Shown: positions 39,824 through 48,299, counted from the stretch's first letter. The stretch: DNA of 49,139 nt from Leucobacter komagatae (GCF_000834055.1 NZ_JXSQ01000024.1:1-49139), one strand, 5' to 3'. A program made the numbers and translations. Notes: generated from the letters alone by a model not told the origin.

Positions 39824-41415
39824 TTGCTGTCGCCCTCGGTCTCGATCCGGGGGAAGAGCACGGCGAGCGGGTGCTGCTGGGTGCCCGCAGGCAGTCGACC
39901 CCAGGTTCCCGCTTCGCGGAGTGGCTGCTCGCTGAGTTCACCGAGAGTTTCCTCAGCGCCGAGCGCGTGCCAGAGCTTCGCGGTAGCTGCCGGAATGACG
40001 GGGTGCAGCAGCTCTGCGAGTACCCGCAATCCGTCGGTCACCGTGTAGAGCACTGTTCCGAGCCGCTCGCGCTGCGCGTCGTCCTTGGCGAGCACCCACG
40101 GCTGCTGCTCGGTGATGTAGCCGTTCAGCGCGTCAACGAGCTCCCAGATCGAGCTGAGCGCCTCGTGGATCGCAAAGCGGTCGATGTGGGCGTCTGCCTG
40201 CTCGGTTGCCCGCGCTGCAAGCTCGCGGATCGCTGCGTCTGCCGCTGTCTCGGTACCGGCCTCGGGCACGCGTCCCTCGTAGTACTTCACGTTCATCGCG
40301 AGCAGGCGGCTCGCAAGGTTGCCGAAGCCGTTCGCGAGCTCAGCCTGGTAGCGAGCGGCAAGATCTTCCCAGCTGAACGAGCCGTCGTGCCCGAAGGAGA
40401 CAGCGCGCGAGAAGTAGTAGCGGAACGCGTCGGCACCGAAGGTGTCAGTGATCTCGTTCGGGGCGATACCGGTGAGCTTCGACTTCGACATCTTCTCGCC
40501 GCCAACAAGCAACCACCCGTGCGCGAACACGTTTGATGGCACCTCGAGCCCAGCTGCCATGAGCATCGCGGGCCAGATGACAGCGTGGAAGCGGAGAATG
40601 TCTTTTCCGACGATCTGCACTGCTGGCCAGTGAGTGAGCTCGGCCGCCGGGTTCTCCGAATCAGCGCCGTACCCGCGCGCAGTGATGTAGTTGAGCAGCG
40701 CGTCGAACCACACGTAGGTGACGTGTGAGGAGTCCCACGGGATGGGGATGCCCCAGTCAAATGAGGTGCGTGAGATCGACAGGTCTTCGAGCCCCTGCTG
40801 CACGAACGCGATGACCTCGTTGCGTGCGCTCGCCGGCTGCACAAAGTCTGGGCGCTCTTCGTAGAGCGCAAGCAGCCTGTCCTGGAACGCGCTCATCTTG
40901 AAGAAGTAGTTCTTCTCGTGGAGCAGTTCGAGCGGCTTCGAGTGAATCGAGCAGACCTTTTCGCCCTCGTATGGGCCGACGCCGTCGACGATCTCACTCT
41001 TCGGCTTGAACTCTTCACAGCCAACGCAGTAGAGCGCCTCGAACTCGCCCGCGTAGACGTGGCCGTCGTCGTGCAGTCGCTGCAGGAAGAGCTCGACGCC
41101 TGCCTTGTGGCGCGCGTCAGTGGTGCGGATGAAGTCATCGTTCGAGATGTTAATCGTGTCGAGCAGCGGCTTCCACGATGCCTCGACCAACCGGTCAGCC
41201 CACTCCTTCGGGTGCACGCCGTTCGCCGTGGCTGTGCGGAGAATTTTCTGGCCGTGCTCGTCGGTCCCGGTGAGGAAGAAGGTGTCATCTCCTGCCTGCC
41301 GGTGCCACCTGGCGAGCACGTCAGCGGCCACCTCGGTGTACGCGTGCCCGATGTGGGGCGCATCATTCACATAGAAGATCGGCGTGGAGACGGAAAACGA
41401 AGACGACTTGGCCAT
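39820..41415 (-). CDS. metG: Methionyl-tRNA synthetase
   Basis: A class I aminoacyl-tRNA synthetase of 531 residues from the ATG at 41415. The HIGH motif (DAPHIGHAYTE) and KMSKS (GGEKMSKSKL) are intact. The insert has CVGC and CSIH, a partly degenerate zinc-knuckle pattern. It lacks the C-terminal tRNA-binding domain found in longer MetG proteins. The start choice is supported by TAGAAT-N7-ATG on the minus strand; an ATG at 41424 overlaps that -10 box. First gene of the metG-tatD-rsmA-ispE operon. Confidence 0.95.
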   Translation of the reverse strand: MAKSSSFSVSTPIFYVNDAPHIGHAYTEVAADVLARWHRQAGDDTFFLTGTDEHGQKILRTATANGVHPKEWADRLVEASWKPLLDTINISNDDFIRTTDARHKAGVELFLQRLHDDGHVYAGEFEALYCVGCEEFKPKSEIVDGVGPYEGEKVCSIHSKPLELLHEKNYFFKMSAFQDRLLALYEERPDFVQPASARNEVIAFVQQGLEDLSISRTSFDWGIPIPWDSSHVTYVWFDALLNYITARGYGADSENPAAELTHWPAVQIVGKDILRFHAVIWPAMLMAAGLEVPSNVFAHGWLLVGGEKMSKSKLTGIAPNEITDTFGADAFRYYFSRAVSFGHDGSFSWEDLAARYQAELANGFGNLASRLLAMNVKYYEGRVPEAGTETAADAAIRELAARATEQADAHIDRFAIHEALSSIWELVDALNGYITEQQPWVLAKDDAQRERLGTVLYTVTDGLRVLAELLHPVIPAATAKLWHALGAEETLGELSEQPLREAGTWGRLPAGTQQHPLAVLFPRIETEGDSK

Positions 41416-41422
41416 GGCTGCC

Positions 41423-41428
41423 ATTCTA
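41423..41428 (-). promoter_or_regulatory. Predicted -10 box (leaderless) for metG
   Basis: The minus strand reads TAGAAT, 7 nt, ATG (41415). It fits the recurrent leaderless pattern. Confidence 0.5.
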
Positions 41429-41473
41429 TTGCCAGTGCGCAGTGCACGTGACCGTATTACGCCCTGTGCGGCT

Positions 41474-41507
41474 TTCGGCGGTGCCGCGGGCACGCGGCAC
41501 CGCCGAA
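41474..41507. terminator. Hairpin terminator after the OsmC gene
   Basis: A perfect 14-bp stem (41474-41487 with 41494-41507, TTCGGCGGTGCCGC) with a 6-nt loop lies downstream of osmC and upstream of metG, both on the minus strand. Confidence 0.7.
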
Positions 41508-41535
41508 TCGCCGGGAGCGTTTCGCTTCGGAAGGC

Positions 41536-42009
41536 TTACGCTGCGGTGACGAGAATCGTCGGAAGGTGGTCGACGGGGAAGTTCACCGACCGCGCAATAA
41601 AGCAGTTCTCGGACGCCTCGGCGTGGGCCGCGCGCGCCGCGTCAACCATCGAGGCGTCAGCGACTGTGACTTCTGGCCGAAGCGTGACCCCGGTAAATTC
41701 ACCACCAAGCCCGGCCTGCCGCATTACCCCGACGGCGCTGTCCCGGTATGCCGTCACGACGATCCCCGCGCGCACCGCCATGTGGAGGTAGGAGAGCATG
41801 TGGCACTGCGCAAGGGCGGTGACGAGCAACTCCTCCGGATTCCACCGGTCGCGGTTGCCTCGGAAGGTGGGATCCGCTGAGCCGGCGAGGTCATCCTTCC
41901 CGGCGGCGCGGATCACGAGTTCTCGCCCGTAGTCGCGGTACCCGCTGGTACCAGTGCCACGGTTGCCTGCCCACTCGACTTCAATGAGGTACTCATGCTC
42001 GCTGGTCAT
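41536..42009 (-). CDS. OsmC-family protein
   Basis: A 157-residue OsmC/Ohr-fold protein. The two redox cysteines are Cys69 (ALAQCHML) and Cys136 (SENCFIAR), spaced as in the peroxidase-active family. RWNPEELL is the family motif before the first Cys. Such proteins reduce organic hydroperoxides with thiols such as lipoyl proteins. It is divergent from gabT with only 45 bp between start codons. The minus strand has TACGAT-N6-ATG, suggesting a leaderless message. Confidence 0.9.
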   Translation of the reverse strand: MTSEHEYLIEVEWAGNRGTGTSGYRDYGRELVIRAAGKDDLAGSADPTFRGNRDRWNPEELLVTALAQCHMLSYLHMAVRAGIVVTAYRDSAVGVMRQAGLGGEFTGVTLRPEVTVADASMVDAARAAHAEASENCFIARSVNFPVDHLPTILVTAA

Positions 42010-42015
42010 GCTCCC

Positions 42016-42048
42016 ATCGTAGAGCGCACGACTTCACGGGAGTAAGCT
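42016..42048. promoter_or_regulatory. Back-to-back leaderless promoters of osmC-family gene and gabT
   Basis: On the minus strand TACGAT (42021-42016), 6 nt, ATG (42009); on the plus strand TAAGCT (42043-42048), 6 nt, ATG (42055). Both -10 boxes sit within 33 bp, so the two promoters must share or compete for upstream DNA. Confidence 0.5.
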
Positions 42049-42054
42049 TGTCGC

Positions 42055-43395
42055 ATGAGCTCAGACATGTTGGAAGCAGAAATCACTCAGGAGCGGAAGC
42101 TCATTACCGAGATTCCCGGGCCACGCTCGCAGGAAATCCATGAGCGTCGCAAGCGAGTGGTTCCGCCTGGAGTGCACACCGTCTTCCCCGTCTACATCGA
42201 GCGCGCACATGATTCCATCGTTGTTGACGTCGATGGCAACCAGCTCATCGACGTGTGTGGCGGCATCGGTGTCACCACCATTGGGCACACCGACGAAGCT
42301 GTCGTTGCTGCCGCTCGGGAGCAGCTGGGCAAGGTCACCCACACGCTCTTCACCATGAACGCCTACGAGCCCTACGTCCGCGTTGCTGAGCTGCTCGCAG
42401 CGCACGCCCCGGGCGACGGCGAGTACAAGACGTTGCTCATGAACTCGGGCGCTGAGGCAGTGGAGAACGGCGTGAAGATCGCGCGCAAGCACACCGGCCG
42501 CCCCGGTGTGGCAGTGCTCGAGCACGCCTACCATGGCCGCACGATGCTCACGAGCAGCATGAACCACAAGGCTTCGCCGTATGCGCTGGGCTACGGACCG
42601 CGCGCGGGCGACATCTACCGTGCACCGAACTCGCACCCGCTGCACGATGGCCTGAGCGGCGAAGAAGCAGCGAAGCGCACGATCAACCACCTCGAGAAGA
42701 CCGCTGGTGCGTCGGATCTCGCGTGCCTCGTCGTCGAACCGGTGCAGGGCGAGGGCGGATTCATCGTCCCAGCAGAGGGCTACCTCCCCGCGCTGGCCGC
42801 GTGGTGCAAGGAAAACGGCATCGTGTTCATCGCCGATGAGGTGCAGGCAGGCATGGCTCGCACTGGCAAGATGTTCGCCATCGAGCAGTTCGGTGTGCAG
42901 CCGGATATCATCCTCACCGCTAAGGGCATCGCAGGCGGCCTGCCGCTGTCTGGCATCACCGGACGCGCTGAAATCATGGACAAGTCGATCCCCGGCGGCC
43001 TGGGTGGCACCTTCGGCGGAAACCCTGTCTCCTGTGCAGCAGCGGTTGCAGTCTTTGAGCAGATTGAGAAGCTCGACCTGCTCTCAGAGGCGAAGCGCAT
43101 CGAGCAGACATTCGGTGATGGTCTCCGCCAGCTGAAGGCCGAGTTCGATTGCATCGCTGAAGTACGTGGCTTCGGTGCAATGCTTGCGATCGAGATCACG
43201 AAGCCAGGAACGCTCGAGCCAGATGCTGACCGTGTTTCAGCGGTCATCGATTTCGCTGGCAAGCACGGCGTGATCCTGCTCTCGGCTGGGCTCTACGGAG
43301 AGGCGATCCGCTTCCTCCCATCGCTCAAGATGACCGACGAGCTGCTGCTCGACGTAGTCAGCGTGCTGCGCGAGGCGTTCACCGCTACCGCATAA
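42055..43395 (+). CDS. gabT: 4-aminobutyrate aminotransferase (class III, PLP)
   Basis: A 446-residue class III aminotransferase. GIGVTTIGHT, MNSGAEAVEN, EHAYHGRTM, EPVQGEGGF, DEVQAGMARTG and the PLP-Lys in LTAKGIAGGLP are all typical of GabT. It transfers the amino group of GABA to 2-oxoglutarate, giving succinate semialdehyde. No succinate semialdehyde dehydrogenase is adjacent, so the pathway partner lies elsewhere. The start lacks a ribosome site and fits TAAGCT-N6-ATG. Followed by a strong terminator. Confidence 0.92.
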   Translation: MSSDMLEAEITQERKLITEIPGPRSQEIHERRKRVVPPGVHTVFPVYIERAHDSIVVDVDGNQLIDVCGGIGVTTIGHTDEAVVAAAREQLGKVTHTLFTMNAYEPYVRVAELLAAHAPGDGEYKTLLMNSGAEAVENGVKIARKHTGRPGVAVLEHAYHGRTMLTSSMNHKASPYALGYGPRAGDIYRAPNSHPLHDGLSGEEAAKRTINHLEKTAGASDLACLVVEPVQGEGGFIVPAEGYLPALAAWCKENGIVFIADEVQAGMARTGKMFAIEQFGVQPDIILTAKGIAGGLPLSGITGRAEIMDKSIPGGLGGTFGGNPVSCAAAVAVFEQIEKLDLLSEAKRIEQTFGDGLRQLKAEFDCIAEVRGFGAMLAIEITKPGTLEPDADRVSAVIDFAGKHGVILLSAGLYGEAIRFLPSLKMTDELLLDVVSVLREAFTATA

Positions 43396-43410
43396 CCCGC
43401 AGCGCATCAC

Positions 43411-43446
43411 GAACGCGGCCCGGAACTTTGGTTCCGGGCCGCGTTC
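43411..43446 (+). terminator. Strong hairpin terminator after gabT
   Basis: A perfect 16-bp stem (43411-43426 with 43431-43446, GAACGCGGCCCGGAAC) with a TTTG loop separates convergent gabT and the TetR gene. Heptamers TGCGTTC follow in tandem (43440s-43460). Confidence 0.85.
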
Positions 43447-43468
43447 TGCGTTCTGCGTTCTTCAGCGC

Positions 43469-44197
43469 CTAGTCGGTTGCGTCTTCGGGTTCAGCAGCGA
43501 GGCCGAGCAGCAGCGTGCGCATCGCGAGCTCCCCAACGGCGGCCTCATCTCGGTCGAGAACGCGAGGCTCGGTCTGATCCGCAGCAGCCATGGTGCGCTC
43601 GGCTGCGGCTAGTTCAGCGATAAACACCGCAACAATTTCGCGCACTTCCGCTCGACGCTCCGGGACCCGCTGCCCAAACATCATCGCTTCGAGCGCCAGG
43701 GTCACGCCCTGCGTAACCTCCTGCCGCGTCGCGTGCACCGGAGCCGGCTGCGCGTCGGCGTCTGGCTGCCCCTCGCCGCTGGTAGCCGCGTGCCGGATGG
43801 CGGCCAGTGCTGCGGTTTCAGCGCGGAGCGCTGCGAGGAAGGTCTGTTCCTTCGACCCAAAGTGACTGTAGACCGCACCCTTGGTGAATCCGGCCGACTG
43901 GGCGATGTCCTCGAGTGACACACCGGCGTAGCCGCGCTCGGCGAAGAGCCGCGCTGCCTGTTCGAGCAGTCTCTCCTTCGTGCTCAGCGGCCGTGAACGC
44001 TGCTCAACCCACGCACTTGCCTGGGCAAGCGCTTGCGCGGCCGCCAGCAGCCCCTTCGTGACGCCAGCTTCCGCCTGTGTTCCGGCCGCGCCAAACGAGT
44101 GACCAAACTGACCTGCGGCCTCCGCGAGCGCGCGCGCTGCATCGCGCAACCGCTGCTCGCCTGTCGGGTCGCTTGCCCCGGGTTGTTTCGAGTCCAT
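43469..44197 (-). CDS. TetR-family transcriptional regulator
   Basis: A 242-residue regulator. A polar, Ala-rich N-terminal stretch of about 70 residues precedes the TetR helix-turn-helix (KERLLEQAARLFAERGYAGVSLEDIA, here quoted in part as LFAERGYAGVSLEDIA, followed by GFTKGAVYSHFGSKE). The long N-extension is unusual. The ATG at 44197 is preceded by TACGCT-N6, supporting a leaderless start there and not further upstream. It is divergent from an ABC exporter, and two copies of a 14-bp operator lie between, so it probably represses both. Confidence 0.88.
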   Translation of the reverse strand: MDSKQPGASDPTGEQRLRDAARALAEAAGQFGHSFGAAGTQAEAGVTKGLLAAAQALAQASAWVEQRSRPLSTKERLLEQAARLFAERGYAGVSLEDIAQSAGFTKGAVYSHFGSKEQTFLAALRAETAALAAIRHAATSGEGQPDADAQPAPVHATRQEVTQGVTLALEAMMFGQRVPERRAEVREIVAVFIAELAAAERTMAAADQTEPRVLDRDEAAVGELAMRTLLLGLAAEPEDATD

Positions 44198-44203
44198 ACG
44201 CAC

Positions 44204-44209
44204 AGCGTA
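44204..44209 (-). promoter_or_regulatory. Predicted -10 box (leaderless) for tetR
   Basis: The minus strand reads TACGCT, GTGCGT, ATG. Confidence 0.5.
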
Positions 44210-44227
44210 CCGCACATACCGGCAAAA

Positions 44228-44260
44228 ATACTCTTGCGTATTCAAGATACTCATGGGTAT
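44228..44260. promoter_or_regulatory. Twin TetR operators over the exporter promoter
   Basis: ATACTCTTGCGTAT (44228-44241) and ATACTCATGGGTAT (44247-44260) share ATACTC-N2-TG/GG-GTAT palindromes 19 bp apart. They cover the predicted exporter promoter, TTGCGT (44234-44239), N18, TATATT (44258-44263). Confidence 0.65.
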
Positions 44261-44300
44261 ATTCATGCCGTAGGTATTCGCCCCCACGGATTGGACCCTC

Positions 44301-45302
44301 ATGCACCCCTCACCCTCCGCCTCCCCAGATCGGCCCCGCACGGCCGCAACGCCCCCGGATTCGCTGTGTACAGCAGACCCCGTCCTCACCGTCGCGGGTC
44401 TCACGAAGCGGTACCGCGGAAAGACACATCCCGCCAACGACGATGTGACACTCACCGCAAGCGCTGGGCGCGTGCTCGGTGTGCTCGGACACAACGGGGC
44501 AGGGAAGACGACCCTCGCGAACCAGATCGTCGGGCTCCTCAAACCGACCGCAGGCTCTATTACGGTGGCCGGAGTCGACGCAGTAGCTCATCCGGCACGC
44601 GCCCGCGAGATCGTAGCCGTGCAGGCACAGGCCAACGTCCCCATCACTGGCCTCACTCCCCGAACTGCAATCGAGCTCGTCGGCCGGATCCGCGGCGGCA
44701 CCCCCAGCTTCGTCCGGCGCCGGGCTTCTGAGCTCCTCGACGCGCTCGACCTTGGCCAGTGGGCAGACACGCCAGCGCAGAAGGTCTCGGGCGGGGTCGC
44801 ACGGCTCACGGCCTTCTGCATGACCGTCGTCACTCCGAGCGCGCTCGTCATTCTTGATGAGCCAACGAACGATGTCGACCCAGCACGAAGGCGGCTGCTG
44901 TGGGACGCAATCCGAGCGACAGCAGCATCGGGCTCCGCCGTGATGCTCATCACCCACAATGTCCGCGAGGCTGAGCACGCTGTCGACGATCTCATCGTCC
45001 TCGACAGCGGCAAGGTGCTCGCTGCTGGGACGCCAGCCCAACTCACGAGCCACCTGAGCGGCGAGCTCTTCCTCGAGATCGACGGCGAGCACATCCCAGA
45101 GCTTCCCACCGGGTTGCGAGCGACATCCGCGCGGGCCGCGCAGGCGACCATCGCGGTGCCGTCGGAGCGAGGGGCAGAGGTCGTCTCCTGGGCCCAGATC
45201 GCCGTTGGCAGGGGTGAGATCGAGCGGTTCTCCCTCACCCCAGCGTCGCTCGAGGACGCCTACCTCGAGCTTGTCGGTGCAGGGACGGAGGAGGCGGCAT
45301 GA
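44301..45302 (+). CDS. ABC-2-type exporter ATP-binding protein
   Basis: A 333-residue ABC ATPase of the multidrug/daunorubicin-resistance type. Walker A is GHNGAGKT, Walker B LVILDEPTNDVDP and the H-loop His is in LITHNVRE. The signature reads VSGGVAR, lacking the usual Gln. A C-terminal extension of about 70 residues ends the protein, as in DrrA-type proteins. The first 25 residues are Pro/Ala-rich and not conserved, and no clear ribosome site precedes the ATG at 44301, so a downstream start is possible. Coupled to the permease gene by ATGA. Confidence 0.87.
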   Translation: MHPSPSASPDRPRTAATPPDSLCTADPVLTVAGLTKRYRGKTHPANDDVTLTASAGRVLGVLGHNGAGKTTLANQIVGLLKPTAGSITVAGVDAVAHPARAREIVAVQAQANVPITGLTPRTAIELVGRIRGGTPSFVRRRASELLDALDLGQWADTPAQKVSGGVARLTAFCMTVVTPSALVILDEPTNDVDPARRRLLWDAIRATAASGSAVMLITHNVREAEHAVDDLIVLDSGKVLAAGTPAQLTSHLSGELFLEIDGEHIPELPTGLRATSARAAQATIAVPSERGAEVVSWAQIAVGRGEIERFSLTPASLEDAYLELVGAGTEEAA

Positions 45303-46087
45303 GCGCCATCACGCAGCACGCCACGACCCCAACTTCGCCCATACGGCACACGCTCCGCGGCCTGCGAGGAACCATGCTCCTGATGCAATGGCAGGTGCGC
45401 AGGCAGGCGCAGATGCTCCCGCTGATGGTGGTGGTGCAGACCGCGCTCGCGGTCTCGACCGTGCTGGGGTACGGGATCCTCATCGGCGATGTCTCACCCG
45501 AAGCCGCACTGTTTCTCGCGACAGGTGCGCCGACTATCACCTTGATCACCGTTGGGCTCGTGATGACGCCACAGGCTATGGTGCAGTCACGAATGGAGGG
45601 CAGTGCGGATTGGCTGCGCACGCTCCCCCTGCCGCGGGGCGCCTTTCTCGCTGCGGATCTCACGGTGTGGACGCTGCTCGCGCTCCCCGGCCTCGTACTC
45701 GGGGCGATTGCCGGCGCCCTCTACTACGACATCACGTACCAGCTCTCGGCCTGGATACTCCCCGTCGCCATACTCGTATCGCTGACGGCCGCAGCTATCG
45801 GCTACGCGTTTGCGACGCTGCTGCCGCCCCTCATCACGCAGCTTGTGTCACAGCTTCTGGTGTTTCTACTGTTGCTCTTCTCGCCGGTAAGCTTCCCGGC
45901 GGCAAACCTGCCGGGTTGGCTGAGATCCGCCCACGAGGTACTCCCCATTGAACCGATGGCAAACCTTATGAGAGCGGGCCTTGCAGGCCAAACGTTCGAC
46001 GCAAGCCTCCGCGACCTCGTGGTCGTGCTGTGCTGGTGTGGCGCTGCGGTTGCCGCAGCTGTACTCGCACTGCGCAAGCGCGGCTAG
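45299..46087 (+). CDS. ABC-2-type exporter permease
   Basis: A 262-residue membrane protein with six predicted helices in the ABC-2 pattern and the typical segment LSPVSFPAANLPGWL before the last helices. It forms a homodimeric or small heteromeric pore with the preceding ATPase. The TetR control and operon form suggest export of a toxic compound, drug or peptide; the substrate is unknown. Followed by a hairpin overlapping the end of the convergent lipoprotein gene. Confidence 0.87.
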   Translation: MSAITQHATTPTSPIRHTLRGLRGTMLLMQWQVRRQAQMLPLMVVVQTALAVSTVLGYGILIGDVSPEAALFLATGAPTITLITVGLVMTPQAMVQSRMEGSADWLRTLPLPRGAFLAADLTVWTLLALPGLVLGAIAGALYYDITYQLSAWILPVAILVSLTAAAIGYAFATLLPPLITQLVSQLLVFLLLLFSPVSFPAANLPGWLRSAHEVLPIEPMANLMRAGLAGQTFDASLRDLVVVLCWCGAAVAAAVLALRKRG

Positions 46088-46105
46088 CGAACCGCTGACG
46101 ATCGT

Positions 46106-46134
46106 GCGGTAGGGGGCGGCTCGCCTCCTACCGC
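46106..46134. terminator. Hairpin terminator shared by convergent genes
   Basis: A 13-bp stem (46106-46118 with 46122-46134, one G-U-compatible mismatch) with a 3-nt loop includes the stop codon of the minus-strand lipoprotein gene. Confidence 0.6.
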
Positions 46135-46625
46135 GCCTGACTGTAGTTGTCGCGTTTCAGCGCCGCGACCGCTTCCTTAAGGCTCACCTGACGGGCCTCG
46201 TCAGGGTCGTCAACAGGCCCGGCACCGGTTGCCAGCGCGAGTGCTGCGACGTCGAGCTCGCTATACGTGAGTGTCACGATTTCAACGAGTTGCGTTTCAC
46301 CGAACTCAATCGAGTGCTCGACGCCGTCGATCGCCGCGAACTTCTCAGCGAGGTCGCCGTACTGCGCCTCGGCAGCGTCGCGATCCGCGATCCCGCGAGG
46401 CTCGTAGTGCAGCACGTTCTTCGTCATCTGCGTCGTCACGCTGTCGCCATCGGCGACGTAAGTGACGGTGGTGAATGCACCGTCAGCTGCGCGCGTGAGA
46501 ATCGTCTCCGTCACGTCCGGCTCCGCTCCCCCGGCGCTACACCCGGCAACAGCAAAGGTCAGGGCGAGGCACACTCCGCCGATTTTCCCGAGAGCACTCG
46601 CCCTCCGATTCTTCCGATTCGTCAC
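46128..46625 (-). CDS. Small lipoprotein, DUF1307 (YehR)-like
   Basis: From the GTG at 46625 this is a 165-residue lipoprotein: basic n-region, hydrophobic IGGVCLALTFAV and lipobox VAGC. The mature part (TYVADGDSVTTQMTKNVLHY, here in part) resembles the DUF1307/YehR family, of unknown function and often linked to metal or envelope stress. ATGs further upstream overlap the PP2C gene and would give an overlong signal peptide; the GTG lies 7 bp after the PP2C stop. The ribosome site is weak for every candidate start. Confidence 0.7.
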   Translation of the reverse strand: MTNRKNRRASALGKIGGVCLALTFAVAGCSAGGAEPDVTETILTRAADGAFTTVTYVADGDSVTTQMTKNVLHYEPRGIADRDAAEAQYGDLAEKFAAIDGVEHSIEFGETQLVEIVTLTYSELDVAALALATGAGPVDDPDEARQVSLKEAVAALKRDNYSQAR

Positions 46626-46632
46626 GGCGACT

Positions 46633-47511
46633 TTACGCTGCTGGAGCGTCATCCGCCGGGTCGAGTTCAACACCGCTCGAAGCTAGGCTCCCCGTGTCAA
46701 TGACATCCCCAACGGCGTGGACGTCGATAACCACAACGGTCACGTTATCGCGGCCGGCGTTGTTCAGTGCCTGCTCTACCAGCGTTCGAGCGGCATCCTC
46801 GGCGCTCACCTGCGTCGAGAGGAAGTACTGGATCCCCACGTCAGTGAGCTCCTTGGTGAGCCCGTCTGAGCACAGCAGAATACGCTGCCCAGGAATGAGT
46901 GCGAGGGAGGTGTAATCGGGAAGCGGGGCCTCGCCGAGGCCAACAGCGCGGGTAATCACGTTGGAGTGCGGGTGAACCTCGGCCTCTTCCTCAGTAATCG
47001 CGCCGGTATCGAGGAGGTGCTGCACGACGGAGTGATCCACCGTAATCTGGCTGAGGGCGCCCTTGAAATACTGGTAGACCCGAGAGTCGCCAATATTGAA
47101 CACTCGCCACACGGGAACGTCGCTCTGCTCGCTAACGATGACGCCAGTCACCGTCGTACCAGCGCCAAGCTCCGTCTCACCGGCATCGATCTCGATGTCG
47201 TCGACGGCCTGCGTGAGGATGTCGAGCACGTCATCCTCGGTCACGGCGAGGTCGCCAGCAAGCTCATTGAGTCGACGCACGACTGCAGCGGAGGCGACTT
47301 CCCCGGCAGAGTGTCCGCCCATGCCGTCGGCAACGGCGAACACGGGGGGAACCGTGATGTAGCTGTCTTGATTCGTCTCGCGTCGGTTGCCGACGTGAGT
47401 GATCGCATGCCAGGAGAGCTCGATGTCGGCTTCCCCGCCCTGACGGTACGCGAGGCGTCGCCTCACCGCGTTTTCACCGTGGGTGGTCACCAGAGATTCT
47501 CCTGCACTCAT
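46633..47511 (-). CDS. PP2C-family Ser/Thr protein phosphatase
   Basis: A 292-residue cytosolic PP2C phosphatase. Metal-binding and catalytic motifs are NRRETNQDS, VADGMGGHSAG, GDSRVY, CSDGLT and GRDNVTVVV. Residues 1-35 precede the catalytic domain. Such proteins reverse Ser/Thr kinase signalling in actinobacteria; no kinase or FHA gene is adjacent. The ATG at 47511 lies 5 bp after the yaaA stop but has no clear ribosome site; the in-frame GTG at 47490 has AGGAG about 8 nt upstream and may be the true start. Confidence 0.9.
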   Translation of the reverse strand: MSAGESLVTTHGENAVRRRLAYRQGGEADIELSWHAITHVGNRRETNQDSYITVPPVFAVADGMGGHSAGEVASAAVVRRLNELAGDLAVTEDDVLDILTQAVDDIEIDAGETELGAGTTVTGVIVSEQSDVPVWRVFNIGDSRVYQYFKGALSQITVDHSVVQHLLDTGAITEEEAEVHPHSNVITRAVGLGEAPLPDYTSLALIPGQRILLCSDGLTKELTDVGIQYFLSTQVSAEDAARTLVEQALNNAGRDNVTVVVIDVHAVGDVIDTGSLASSGVELDPADDAPAA

Positions 47512-47516
47512 GTATT

Positions 47517-48299
47517 CTATCGGCTCGCCGCCGGAACGCCCTGTTCTGTGACGAGACGAACGGTTTCTGACTCAGGGTCCGCGTGAAGCTCGAGACCCGC
47601 AGCCGCCGCCCAGTCGAGCAAATCCTGCCGCGAAACGATCTCGGGGGCTGCGGAAGCGAGTCGGCGTACAAGGTCACCCTTCGCCGCCTTGTTGAAGTGA
47701 TTCAGTGCGCGAACCTCGCCGTCTTGACTCCTCGCTACGACGTCGAGGTAGTCGCTTTGGGCGGCTCCGAGCTGCGCGAGTGGTGCCAGCGCGGCGTAGT
47801 CCTTTGAGCGCAGATCCAGCACGTACGGCGCACCCTGAAGGGAATCCGTGTGCGTGCCCGCCCACAGCTTCGCGAGCGGCTTCCCAAGCTCGGGCAACCG
47901 AGATGACGCAGACAGTCTGTAGCCAGGAATCCTGTCACCTGCGCGGATAAGCCCAAACAGCGCAGACTGCACGAGCACGTGTTCACTGATCCAGTCACGC
48001 GCGCTCGCGGGCAGCTCGGTCGCAGCAAGCGCGTCATAGAGCACGCCGGTGTAACGCTCGATCGCTGGCATGGCCCCGCTCGACTCGAGCTCGAGGTTCC
48101 GCAGGCGCTCGTCCCGGTTCTTCACGCCGAGCTTGAGTGCGCGTGTCGCAGCCTCCTCGTCGCGGCTGACCTCTTGCAGGGCCGACCGGACGAGCCCGCG
48201 CGGCGTATCGAGGGCGTCTGCGAAGGACAGTTCCTCGGGCGAAAACGAGTGCCGCCCTCCGAGACGCTTGGTCTCGGAGGGCGGCAACAGGATACGCAT
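47517..48299 (-). CDS. yaaA: YaaA-family peroxide-stress protein
   Basis: A 260-residue YaaA (DUF328) protein. MRILLPPSETKR at the N-terminus and VLDLRSKDYAAL and NHFNKAAKGDLVR segments are typical. Escherichia coli YaaA limits free iron and DNA damage under peroxide stress and binds DNA. A perfect 15-bp hairpin lies within codons 6-16, followed by a TTTT run, which could stop atp-operon read-through or attenuate yaaA itself. The start lacks a standard ribosome site; TAGGCT lies 9 nt upstream. Confidence 0.9.
   Translation of the reverse strand: MRILLPPSETKRLGGRHSFSPEELSFADALDTPRGLVRSALQEVSRDEEAATRALKLGVKNRDERLRNLELESSGAMPAIERYTGVLYDALAATELPASARDWISEHVLVQSALFGLIRAGDRIPGYRLSASSRLPELGKPLAKLWAGTHTDSLQGAPYVLDLRSKDYAALAPLAQLGAAQSDYLDVVARSQDGEVRALNHFNKAAKGDLVRRLASAAPEIVSRQDLLDWAAAAGLELHADPESETVRLVTEQGVPAASR
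48251..48285 (-). terminator. Terminator-like hairpin inside the yaaA coding start
   Basis: GCCGCCCTCCGAGAC (48251-48265) pairs perfectly with 48271-48285 around a 5-nt loop. On the minus strand it is followed by ACTCG and TTTT (48245-48242). Transcription from atpC would meet it 70 bp after the atpC stop. Confidence 0.55.
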
